The notes under the pieces were generated by a model. It did not search any database and was not told the origin of the DNA. It saw only the letters and a list, made by a program, of their open reading frames with translations. The translations under genes and the position numbers were made by a program. A stretch of 18,342 nt of DNA from Saprospiraceae bacterium (lineage in GTDB: Bacteria > Bacteroidota > Bacteroidia > Chitinophagales > Saprospiraceae), in contig JALHPW010000013.1 in assembly GCA_022842255.1 (NCBI GenBank), positions 1-18,342 of the forward strand, read 5' to 3'. Below, one piece after another: positions 1 through 6,762 of the stretch. Position 1 is the first letter of the stretch, and the number at the start of each line of letters is the position of its first letter.

Positions 1-1
1 T

Positions 2-187
2 GTGGAAAACGGGCCCTTTGTGGAATACCACGAAAACGGCGCCCTTAAAACCGAAGGCACCTATGTGCCCAATGAAGAGGGCGACGGGGTGGAAAACGGC
101 GAACTCAAAGAATACGACGAAGCGGGGCAGGTCATCCGAATTGCGGATTGTACCAACGGGATGTGTTTGACCCGCTGGAAAAAATAA
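2..187 (+). CDS. C-terminal end of a YwqK/MORN-type repeat protein (partial)
   Basis: The reading frame is open from the window edge, so the gene starts outside and only about 61 C-terminal residues are present; the apparent GTG start is not meaningful. The visible protein has repeats of the form NG-x-x-x-E-Y-x-E-x-G (NGPFVEYHENGALKTEGTY, then ENGELKEYDEAGQVIRI). This is the beta-hairpin pattern of MORN/YwqK-like repeats, which Bacteroidota often carry in secreted or periplasmic proteins of unknown role. It ends TRWKK. The stop lies 24 nt before porQ on the same strand, so co-transcription is possible. I infer no specific function; the N-terminal portion would show whether there is a signal peptide or lipobox. 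Confidence 0.6.
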   Translation: MENGPFVEYHENGALKTEGTYVPNEEGDGVENGELKEYDEAGQVIRIADCTNGMCLTRWKK

Positions 188-211
188 AATAAAGGCATTA
201 AACATCTGACC

Positions 212-1291
212 ATGAACACTTTACTACGAAAAATCGCTTTCCAAAACACCGCCAAATGCCTGCTCCTGCTGTTGCTGCCAACGGCACCCCTGGCTGCACA
301 GGTGGTGGGCGGACAACACGTTTTTTCTTTCCTGTCCCTGCCAGCTTCTGCACGGGTAACCGGTATGGGCGGGGCACAAATCGCCGTTCGCGACGACGAC
401 CCCGTGTTTGCGCTTAGCAATCCCGGCGCACTCAACCCGGCCATGTCGGGGCGAATGACTTTCAACCATAATTTTTTCCTGGGCGACATCAACCATGGGT
501 ATGTTTCCTATGCCCAGCATTTGCCCAAATGGGGCTTCACCATGCACGGTGGAATCCAGTACATGGGTTATGGGGAGATGAAACGCGCGGATGAATTCGG
601 CGATGTACAGGGCACGGTAAAGGCCGGGGAAACCGCGTTCACGCTGGGAGCGGCACGCCCTTTGAGCGACAAACTTTCCCTGGGCCTGAACGCCCGTATG
701 GCATTTTCAAGGCTGGATACCTACAAATCTTCCGCTTTGCTGGCCGATGTGGGCTTGATGTATGCCGACTCCGCCAGTCGTTTTACGGCGGGCCTGGTGA
801 TCCGCAATGCCGGCACTCAATTGTCGAGCTATGCCGACATCAAAGAGACCTTACCCTTTGATATTCAACTCGGTGTGAGCAAACGGCTGAAGCACTTGCC
901 GTTCCGGTTCAGCGTCATCGCGCATCATTTGCATCAGTGGGACATCCGTTACAAGGACCCCAATTTACAAGGGGATGAGGTGTTACTTTTTGGCGACGAA
1001 CAACCGCAGGAAAGCAAGGCCACTGCTGCGATTGATAATTTTTTCCGCCACCTCATTTTTAACGGCGAGTTTTTGTTGGGGAAAAACGAGGGCTTTCGCA
1101 TTCGTTTGGGCTACAACCACCTACTGAAACGGGAGCTTTCAGTGAGTAACTACCGGAGCCTTGCCGGGTTTTCCGGCGGACTGGGTGTAAAAATCAGTCG
1201 CTTCCGCATTGATTTTGGATATGGCGCCTATCACTTGGCTGGAGGTGTGGCGCATTTGGGTATTGGTACTAATTTGCGGGAGTTTTTTTAG
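212..1291 (+). CDS. porQ: Type IX secretion system protein PorQ
   Basis: A 359-residue outer-membrane beta-barrel-type protein. Residues 1-30 form a Sec signal peptide with a long Leu run and an AAQ end. The mature N-terminus has the PorQ/PorV-like segment VGGQHVFSFLSLPASARVTG, followed by GGAQIAVRDDDPVFALSNPG. The rest is alternating amphipathic strands with many Gly/aromatic residues, ending NLREFF. The PorV/PorQ family is known to act at the outer membrane in type IX secretion; I infer the same here. The length matches typical PorQ (about 330-360 aa). ATG 212 is the first Met before the signal peptide. It is the export partner class of the two CTD proteins at 8901-10469 and 10539-12275. 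The gene ends immediately before the 1295-1379 inverted repeat. Confidence 0.85.
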   Translation: MNTLLRKIAFQNTAKCLLLLLLPTAPLAAQVVGGQHVFSFLSLPASARVTGMGGAQIAVRDDDPVFALSNPGALNPAMSGRMTFNHNFFLGDINHGYVSYAQHLPKWGFTMHGGIQYMGYGEMKRADEFGDVQGTVKAGETAFTLGAARPLSDKLSLGLNARMAFSRLDTYKSSALLADVGLMYADSASRFTAGLVIRNAGTQLSSYADIKETLPFDIQLGVSKRLKHLPFRFSVIAHHLHQWDIRYKDPNLQGDEVLLFGDEQPQESKATAAIDNFFRHLIFNGEFLLGKNEGFRIRLGYNHLLKRELSVSNYRSLAGFSGGLGVKISRFRIDFGYGAYHLAGGVAHLGIGTNLREFF

Positions 1292-1294
1292 ATT

Positions 1295-1379
1295 ATATTG
1301 AACCACAAAAGGCACAAAAGGACACAAAAGTTTACAAATGCGGCTTTTGTGTCCTTTTGTGCCTTTTGTGGTTCAATAT
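1295..1379. repeat. Perfect 36-bp inverted repeat between convergent genes
   Basis: The left arm 1295-1330 and right arm 1344-1379 are exact reverse complements (36/36), with a 13-nt loop. Each arm contains three imperfect units: CACAAAAG begins at 1304, 1313 and 1323, so the spacing is 9 and 10 nt. It sits three bases after the porQ stop and before the end of the converging gene at 1393. A transcript from either strand would form a very long hairpin, so a bidirectional terminator or 3'-end stabiliser is plausible. There is no clean T-run directly after the stem. Confidence 0.9.
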
Positions 1380-1395
1380 TGCCTTTTGTAGTTCA
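1361..1395. repeat. 20-nt tandem partial copy at the repeat edge
   Basis: GCCTTTTGTGGTTCA at 1361-1375 is followed 20 nt later by GCCTTTTGTAGTTCA at 1381-1395 (14 of 15 identical). The second copy supplies the TGA stop (complement of 1393-1395) of the minus-strand gene, so the repeat spread into the end of that reading frame. Confidence 0.8.
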
Positions 1396-1899
1396 CTCCC
1401 CCTCTAAAACCACCCCATTCTCCTTCCGAAAACCTTCAAACCTATCGCCCGGCAGGAAAGAAATTTTTTGCCCAAAACGACCCGGGGCACGCAACCAAAG
1501 GTGTGCGACGCGGCGTCCGAGATGTCGTTTTACCTCGGTTTTTTCCACATCCACCCAGGGGTAACGCACAGTGATCCAATAATTTGTGACGAAAAAGTGG
1601 GTACTGTTGGCATCTACGCGTTTCAGGCGCCATAAGGTGCTGCGCATCAACAACAGCCAGCCAAGCCACAGCGCAAAAATGAAAACCCGCCCCCACAACA
1701 AGGGAAAAGGGAGGTACAGTTCTTCTTCCGGGATCAGTAAAAACGTGAGCAGCAGTCCGCTCAAAAACACGGTGCCAAAAATGGGCACAAACACCCGCCA
1801 GAACAGCGTGGAGTTGGAAGAAAGGCATTCTGTCGGCTCTGTATTGGTCTGTTGCTGTTCAGACTCCGATTCGTTGGGCAATTGATTTTGATTTTCCAT
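1393..1899 (-). CDS. Two-TM membrane protein with bacterial PH-like C-terminal domain
   Basis: A 168-residue protein. Residues 1-30 are a hydrophilic Gln/Glu/Ser-rich tail. TM segments lie near 32-56 and 66-86, followed by a basic stretch (RSTLWRLKR) that places the C-terminus in the cytoplasm. Residues about 95-160 are strand-rich, with FFVTNYWITVRYPWVDVEK, which resembles the short PH-like domains attached to membrane hairpins in many Bacteroidota hypothetical proteins. No catalytic motif is seen. The ATG at 1899 lies only 7 nt after the hairpin of the terminator at 1907-1940, within its T-run, so there is no room for a normal ribosome-binding site. The next Met is far inside TM2, so this start is still the best. 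Function unknown. Confidence 0.6.
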   Translation of the reverse strand: MENQNQLPNESESEQQQTNTEPTECLSSNSTLFWRVFVPIFGTVFLSGLLLTFLLIPEEELYLPFPLLWGRVFIFALWLGWLLLMRSTLWRLKRVDANSTHFFVTNYWITVRYPWVDVEKTEVKRHLGRRVAHLWLRAPGRFGQKISFLPGDRFEGFRKENGVVLEGE

Positions 1900-1906
1900 A
1901 AAAAAT

Positions 1907-1940
1907 TGTGCCGCGCCCCTCTATAGAGTAGCGCGGCACA
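1907..1940 (-). terminator. Intrinsic terminator after the VWA-HYR gene
   Basis: A perfect 10-bp stem, TGTGCCGCGC (1907-1916) with GCGCGGCACA (1931-1940). The loop holds a further 10-nt palindrome, CTCTATAGAG (1919-1928). Read on the minus strand, the stem is followed by AATTTTTTATGG, a proper T-tract, so it terminates the gene ending at 1969. The T-tract runs directly into the ATG of the next gene (1899). Confidence 0.85.
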
Positions 1941-1968
1941 CAAGTACATCGTTCCGTGATAGCGTTTT

Positions 1969-3924
1969 TTATGGGTTGCAAACTGTTCGGCCGGTATTGA
2001 CACATTTCAACACCGCGAGCAGGTGCAAGGCATGTTCTGGCACCAACAGGTTGACGTTCACATTGCCCAGCGTCAGGTCTGTCACGCGAAGCAACTCGTT
2101 CACCGTAGCGTTTTCACCCCCTGCAAGTGCTTGACGCACAATAAAGTGCATCGTGCAATTCAGGTCAGCTTTCAATTTTTTGTCGCCCAAGGCCGGGTTC
2201 AAGCGTACCAGGAACTTCAATTTCATGGCTTCGCCCAGCAATGGGTTCACGATGTGGCCCGTTCCATCGAGCGGGTTCGACATCAGGCGGCAATCCGGAC
2301 CAGCTACGGCGTCGTCAAATTTCAAGGCTGTTGGTGTTACCCCTGAATACGGCAACCATTTTACCGCACAAGCACCATTCCCTGCTTTCAGGGTTACGGT
2401 GGCGGCGGTTTGGCCCCACACGAGCGGACCCGCTGCTAGGGCTTGTTCGATGAGTGGGGTAACGTCTTTGGTAATCACCTGCACACATTTGCTCGTGTTG
2501 CGGCAATCGTCGGTGGCGGTCCAGTGGCGTTCTGTGATGCAGAACCATTCGCAATCGCCTGAAATATGGATGTCTCGGCGGCTGAGGCTCACACTTACGT
2601 CGCAGTTGTCGGTGGCGGTGGCCATGCCGGTTTTTGCCACCGTGGTATCGCAGGTGACGGTGATATTGGCTGGGCAGGTGATTACCGGCGATTTTTTGTC
2701 TTCGACGGAGATGACCTGAAGGCAAGTGCTCAGGTTGCCGTGTACGTCTGCAACGGTCCAGGTGCGGTTGATGGTAAATTCGTTCGGGCAACTTCCATCC
2801 ACGCGGACATCCGTATTGGTAACCGAACCAACCCCGCAATTGTCGGAAGTAGTTGGCGCCCCCGTGTTGCCTGGGTCCAAAGATGCTTCGCAGCTGATGG
2901 TTTTATCAGCCGGACAGGTGATTTTGGGCGCTTCCATGTCCAAAACCGTCACTTTGAATGAACAGGAAGACGAATTGCCCACTTTATCGGTGGCCACGCA
3001 GTTTACGGTAGTCTGTCCAACATTGAAAAAGCTGCCAGGGGGCGGGGTGCACACCAGGCTTACATTGGGACAATCGTCCGTGACGTTGGTGGTGTAGTCA
3101 ATCGCTTTGCCGCATTTTCCAATCTCGTTGTTTTGCCGAATATTGGCTGGGCAAGTAATGATGGGCGCTTTGGTATCGATGAGGGAATTGGCAAAACTGA
3201 CCAGGTCGTCCGCCAGGATATCAAAGTTGGTTTGCGTCCAGTCCGCGCCGTCGTTGAACGAAAGCGGGTTGCCAAATTCATCCGGGCCGGAAAGGGCTTT
3301 GATATTGCAGACGTTGATACCCGTACCAATGGCAATCCCGAAAATATAAGTGCCGGAACCTTTGATGGAGTTGGCCAAACCTCTCCAGACCCCAATGGCG
3401 CCACCCGCGGTCGGGTTGCCATCCGTGATGAAGAAGACAAAATCGAGGTCTGGTGTTTTTTGCACCTCTTTCAAGGCAGCCTCAAAATTCGTCAGCGCGT
3501 TCGGGTCGGCTGGGTTGTAGTGGTTTCCAGGACCACTATCGCCCAAATAGTTGGCCACGGTGGTCAGGAACCCTCCGCTTTTCACATCGGTCAACCCTAC
3601 GGGGGTAGATGCGCCGCTTGCGAACTCAACGATCCCCATTTGCAATTTACCGGTAGTTGGGACGATGCCCGCCAAAGTAGAGGCAAAACCCGTCACTGCC
3701 GCTTCCACCTCATCCTCAAACCCCGATGGGGCATTTCGGATGGAGCCAGATTCGTCCAGCACAAGCATCACCTTAAATGGACCGCCGGGAGCCTGGCAGC
3801 CTGGGAACATCGGGTTGGGTGAGCCTTCACATTGTCCGTAAGTTTTTGTAGTACCGAAAAGTGCCACAAACAGAATCAGCAAACTTGTCAACAACAGATT
3901 TGCCGTGGAAAATTGTTTTTTCAT
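1969..3924 (-). CDS. Secreted von Willebrand factor A protein with three HYR modules
   Basis: A protein of 651 residues from the ATG at 3924. An upstream in-frame Met at 4035 would add 37 residues lacking signal character, whereas MKKQFSTANLLL begins a classic Sec signal peptide (1-30). The VWA domain spans about 50-245, with the metal site DESGS at 57-61 and a later ITDGNP segment. Three HYR modules follow at about 251-329, 330-409 and 410-486, each opening with ITCPA and carrying paired cysteines and an acidic-NC turn. The last 165 residues (487-651) form an unrecognised domain with SNPLDGTGHIVNPLLGEAMK. No type IX CTD is visible at the C-terminus (ends GRTVCNP). HYR modules are immunoglobulin-like folds of extracellular adhesins; an adhesive or surface role is inferred. 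It is followed by the terminator at 1907-1940. Confidence 0.8.
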   Translation of the reverse strand: MKKQFSTANLLLTSLLILFVALFGTTKTYGQCEGSPNPMFPGCQAPGGPFKVMLVLDESGSIRNAPSGFEDEVEAAVTGFASTLAGIVPTTGKLQMGIVEFASGASTPVGLTDVKSGGFLTTVANYLGDSGPGNHYNPADPNALTNFEAALKEVQKTPDLDFVFFITDGNPTAGGAIGVWRGLANSIKGSGTYIFGIAIGTGINVCNIKALSGPDEFGNPLSFNDGADWTQTNFDILADDLVSFANSLIDTKAPIITCPANIRQNNEIGKCGKAIDYTTNVTDDCPNVSLVCTPPPGSFFNVGQTTVNCVATDKVGNSSSCSFKVTVLDMEAPKITCPADKTISCEASLDPGNTGAPTTSDNCGVGSVTNTDVRVDGSCPNEFTINRTWTVADVHGNLSTCLQVISVEDKKSPVITCPANITVTCDTTVAKTGMATATDNCDVSVSLSRRDIHISGDCEWFCITERHWTATDDCRNTSKCVQVITKDVTPLIEQALAAGPLVWGQTAATVTLKAGNGACAVKWLPYSGVTPTALKFDDAVAGPDCRLMSNPLDGTGHIVNPLLGEAMKLKFLVRLNPALGDKKLKADLNCTMHFIVRQALAGGENATVNELLRVTDLTLGNVNVNLLVPEHALHLLAVLKCVNTGRTVCNP

Positions 3925-4296
3925 AGGTTGTAAGATTTGAGTGAAAGTTAAATTTGGCAGGCTGGGGATAATAAGGAATGCCTTTCGGTGGAGAACCGTG
4001 AACATTTTATCCCAAAAGGTGGAAAACGTGCGCAAAGGTGAGTCCCGCTAAAGTGCATCAACACTTAAATCCGGATTAAATCCCAGTCAAATTCGCCCCC
4101 CCTTTCGTCGTTTTTGGGATGTTCCGATAAGGTGGATGTTTTGTGCCTGTCTTCGCTTTGCTGCGACATGACCATTCCAGTGCGGGGGCATGTTTCTGTA
4201 CGGACCATAAATTTTGGAAACCTGCCAAAACAACCCGATATTGGGCCGAATTGTGAACATTCTGGTGGATTTCCCTGGCCTAAAACCAATACGCGA
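3925..4296. other. Divergent intergenic region, 372 nt
   Basis: This separates the divergent VWA-HYR and STAND genes and should contain both promoters. Seen: a small palindrome ATCCGGAT near 4070 and a weak 5-bp hairpin AAGTG/CACTT at about 4051-4065. On the minus strand TAACTTTC (about 25 nt before the 3924 start) is one base off the Bacteroidota -7 element TAnnTTTG, but no convincing -33 partner was found. No RNA gene is recognised. A 61-codon in-frame upstream extension of the STAND gene (from 4114) lies here but does not look coding. Confidence 0.4.
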
Positions 4297-6468
4297 ATGC
4301 GACAAATCCTAGAAAATATCATAACCCTTATTGTTGCTGCCATCAGCTTCGTTCTGTGCTGGTTCTGGTACTGTGAAAATCATGAAATTGAACCCATAGT
4401 CGGGATGGTGACTTCCGGTGGGGCCTTTTTGGCAGGAATTATGTTTCGGTTTTTTCCTGAGAAACCGGAATTAGCAAAACCTTTGGTTCACACCCAGACC
4501 ACTATTGAAAACGGCAAAAACGTCGTAACCGATGCTCCAATATCCGCTGGTCGCGATGTTTCAATTGGCGATCAAACCAACATCCACAACGAAGGAGATA
4601 CAATAACCAACAATATTTATGGCGACACAAAACCCGTCCCTCGTCTCCTGACCGCTCCCGCCGCTGCCATCCCCAGCTCCTTCCGCGGTCGTGAAAAAGA
4701 ACTCGCCGACATCCGCAAGCTGCTCACCCGCCAAAACACCCTGGCCCTCGTGAACGCCGAGGGCGGCATGGGCAAAACCACCCTCGCCGCGCGATACTGG
4801 CAGCAATACGAAAGCCAGTACCAGCACCTCGCCTGGCTGTTTTGCGACAGCGGTATCCTGGCGGCCATGCGCGACCAATTGCCCTACGCGCTCGGGCTGG
4901 TGGAGACCCTGAACCAATACGCCGATAACCCGGAAAAACAAGCCCAGGTCATCAAAACCACCATGGCCAACCTGCCCAAAGACTGCCTGCTCGTGCTGGA
5001 CAATGCCAACCAAGAGGAGCATATCCTGGGCTTCCAAAAACTGATGAGCGGCCTGGGCTGGCACGTACTGATTACTTCCCGCTGCTCCAAAGTGCTGCCA
5101 GACAGCGAGTACAAAATAACCGGCCTCCCGCCCGCGCAGGCGAAGGCTTTGTTCAAGGAATTCCATGATGAAAAAACGCCCGAGTTTGAAACCCTACTCG
5201 AACGTTTCCTGATTGCGGTGGACTACAATACTCTCTGCATCGAGGTATTCAGCAAAAACCTCCGCGAGGGCGCGGGCTGGGGACTGACGTTTGAAACCCT
5301 CCTTCAAAAACTGGAAACCAACGGCCTGTTCATGGGCGAGCACAGTTTTGAAATCCAGACCGAATGGGCCAACAGCACCCAAAAAGAAGCCGTAAAAAGT
5401 ACCGACCAGGTCATTGAAGCTCTGTACAATGTAGCGGACTTGCAGCAACGCCACCCCGAACTGCACGAACTGCTGAGCACTTTTTCCTTGTTACCCGCCG
5501 AAAACCACCCACCCCAAGTGCTGGGCGAACTGCTGGCGCCCGACGACAAACCCGGACTCAAACGCTCCCTCGACCAACTTACCCAAAAAGGCTGGCTGAG
5601 CACCGACCGCAGCACGTACCGCATTAGCCCGGTGGTGCAAAAAATTCTGCTGCAGCGGAATGTTGAACGGCGTTGGGAGTTGGGCGAGCCAATGGTGAAG
5701 CGCTTGCAGGCGGTTTTTGAAACCGAAGGTTATCATTCCAAAAATATTGCCACAGCTGGACCTTTTGTGGAGTTGGTGTTTGGATTAATAGATAACCTGA
5801 ATGTTGCGGAGGAGGAACTGGCTTCGCTGTTAAACAATCTTTGGGTTTATCACACTGTGACTGGAAACCTTACCAAAGCCATGGATACAGCTGAAAAAAT
5901 GCAAAAATTCTGCACAGCCCATGACCTCAAACACGCCTTGGCGATATCTCTCAATAAACTTGGAGAAACGCACAGCGCGCTGGGCAATTTGCCGCAGGCC
6001 TTGACTTTTTTTGAAGAACGCTCCAGGTTGGGAAAAGAACTGCACGAGGCCTATCCGCAAAATGTGTCCTTCAAAAACGGTTTGGCCATTTCATACGAAA
6101 AACTCGGCTCCACGCACATCGCGCTGGGCAATTTGCCGCAGGCTTTGATTTTTTTTGAACAGTTGAATCAGTTAGAAAAAGAACTGCACGAGGCCTATCC
6201 GCAAAATGTGGAATTCAAAAACGTATTGGCCATTTCGTACTATAAACTTGGCCAATTATATGAAAAGAAAGAAGATTTTCAGAAAGCTTTTGAATGCTAT
6301 GAGCAAGATTTAAAATTTACAAAAATGGCCTATGAAACAAGCCCAAGCAATGCCCAATTCAGAGAATATCTAAAGATTTCATATAATCAAATGGGGCATA
6401 TTTCTCAAAAATTAGGTAAAACATCCTTGTCAAAGGAATACTTTGAATTGGAAAAATCTTTGGATTAA
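4297..6468 (+). CDS. Membrane-anchored STAND (NB-ARC-type) NTPase with C-terminal TPRs
   Basis: A 723-residue protein from the ATG at 4297, chosen because two TM segments (about 5-25 and 35-53) begin directly after it; the upstream Met at 4114 adds a non-descript 61 residues. Residues 82-109 are a strand-like linker (AGRDVSIGDQTNIHNEGDT, then NNIYG). The NB-ARC core starts with GRE at 131-133. Walker A is AEGGMGKTT (154-162, Lys160), Walker B is LLVLDNA (Asp235), an R-bearing strand is LITSR (258-262) and GLPP is at 276-279. A winged-helix-like region about 450-500 follows, then TPRs from about 546 to the end. STAND ATPases are signal-driven oligomerising switches, many in bacterial conflict and antiphage systems. 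By analogy the TM segments would be the effector and the TPRs the sensor; this is inference. GC content changes sharply at domain borders. No partner gene is adjacent. Confidence 0.8.
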   Translation: MRQILENIITLIVAAISFVLCWFWYCENHEIEPIVGMVTSGGAFLAGIMFRFFPEKPELAKPLVHTQTTIENGKNVVTDAPISAGRDVSIGDQTNIHNEGDTITNNIYGDTKPVPRLLTAPAAAIPSSFRGREKELADIRKLLTRQNTLALVNAEGGMGKTTLAARYWQQYESQYQHLAWLFCDSGILAAMRDQLPYALGLVETLNQYADNPEKQAQVIKTTMANLPKDCLLVLDNANQEEHILGFQKLMSGLGWHVLITSRCSKVLPDSEYKITGLPPAQAKALFKEFHDEKTPEFETLLERFLIAVDYNTLCIEVFSKNLREGAGWGLTFETLLQKLETNGLFMGEHSFEIQTEWANSTQKEAVKSTDQVIEALYNVADLQQRHPELHELLSTFSLLPAENHPPQVLGELLAPDDKPGLKRSLDQLTQKGWLSTDRSTYRISPVVQKILLQRNVERRWELGEPMVKRLQAVFETEGYHSKNIATAGPFVELVFGLIDNLNVAEEELASLLNNLWVYHTVTGNLTKAMDTAEKMQKFCTAHDLKHALAISLNKLGETHSALGNLPQALTFFEERSRLGKELHEAYPQNVSFKNGLAISYEKLGSTHIALGNLPQALIFFEQLNQLEKELHEAYPQNVEFKNVLAISYYKLGQLYEKKEDFQKAFECYEQDLKFTKMAYETSPSNAQFREYLKISYNQMGHISQKLGKTSLSKEYFELEKSLD
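5936..6223 (+). repeat. Two tandem 144-nt TPR-coding repeats
   Basis: 5936-6079 and 6080-6223 are near-copies in register (48 codons each), sharing runs such as GCGCTGGGCAATTTGCCGCA (at 5977 and 6121) and GAACTGCACGAGGCCTATCC. Identity at DNA level, including synonymous positions, points to recent duplication. Each encodes an extended TPR of the form HxALGNLPQAL...LEKELHEAYPQNV. The unit is longer than the canonical 34 residues. Confidence 0.9.
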
Positions 6469-6494
6469 TTAAATGTAGGGAAGAGTAGGTTGGA

Positions 6495-6653
6495 CAAAAG
6501 GCCCAGCGGGCCTAAATCTTTGTAGAAATGCCCAAGGATATTTCATCCGGCCCATCGGGCCGGTATCATAATCGAATCAATACCGGCCCGATGGGCCGGG
6601 CATCCAATTAAATTCGCTAAGGCTACCAAGATTTAGGCCCGCTGGGCCTTTTG
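6495..6653. repeat. Nested compound palindrome with four GGCCC-N3-GGGCC hairpins
   Basis: Outer arms 6495-6525 and 6623-6653 pair over 31 nt with one mismatch. Inner arms 6547-6566 and 6580-6599 pair perfectly over 20 nt. Each of the four arms contains its own mini-hairpin GGCCC-N3-GGGCC with loops AGC, ATC, GAT and GCT. The rest of the 294-nt gap (6469-6494, 6654-6762) shows nothing recognisable apart from room for the mutase promoter. It resembles REP/BIME-type intergenic elements and may also terminate the STAND transcript. No RAYT transposase is in the window. Confidence 0.85.
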
Positions 6654-6762
6654 ACACAACCCATACCGACTCACTAAACCAAAAACCCACGCCAGTTTTT
6701 CCAATTCAAGCTCAAACATCCCATCAAAACCCCCGATATTTCGCCCTTCAAACCGCCCGCTC

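Noticed and set aside
1295..1379. CRISPR-like array because of repeated 9-10 nt units
   Set aside because: There are no spacers or 24-40 nt repeats; the units form the two arms of a palindrome.
4114..4296. N-terminal extension of the STAND protein from an upstream ATG
   Set aside because: The 61 extra residues have no domain or signal character and would bury the TM segments; the ATG at 4297 directly precedes them.
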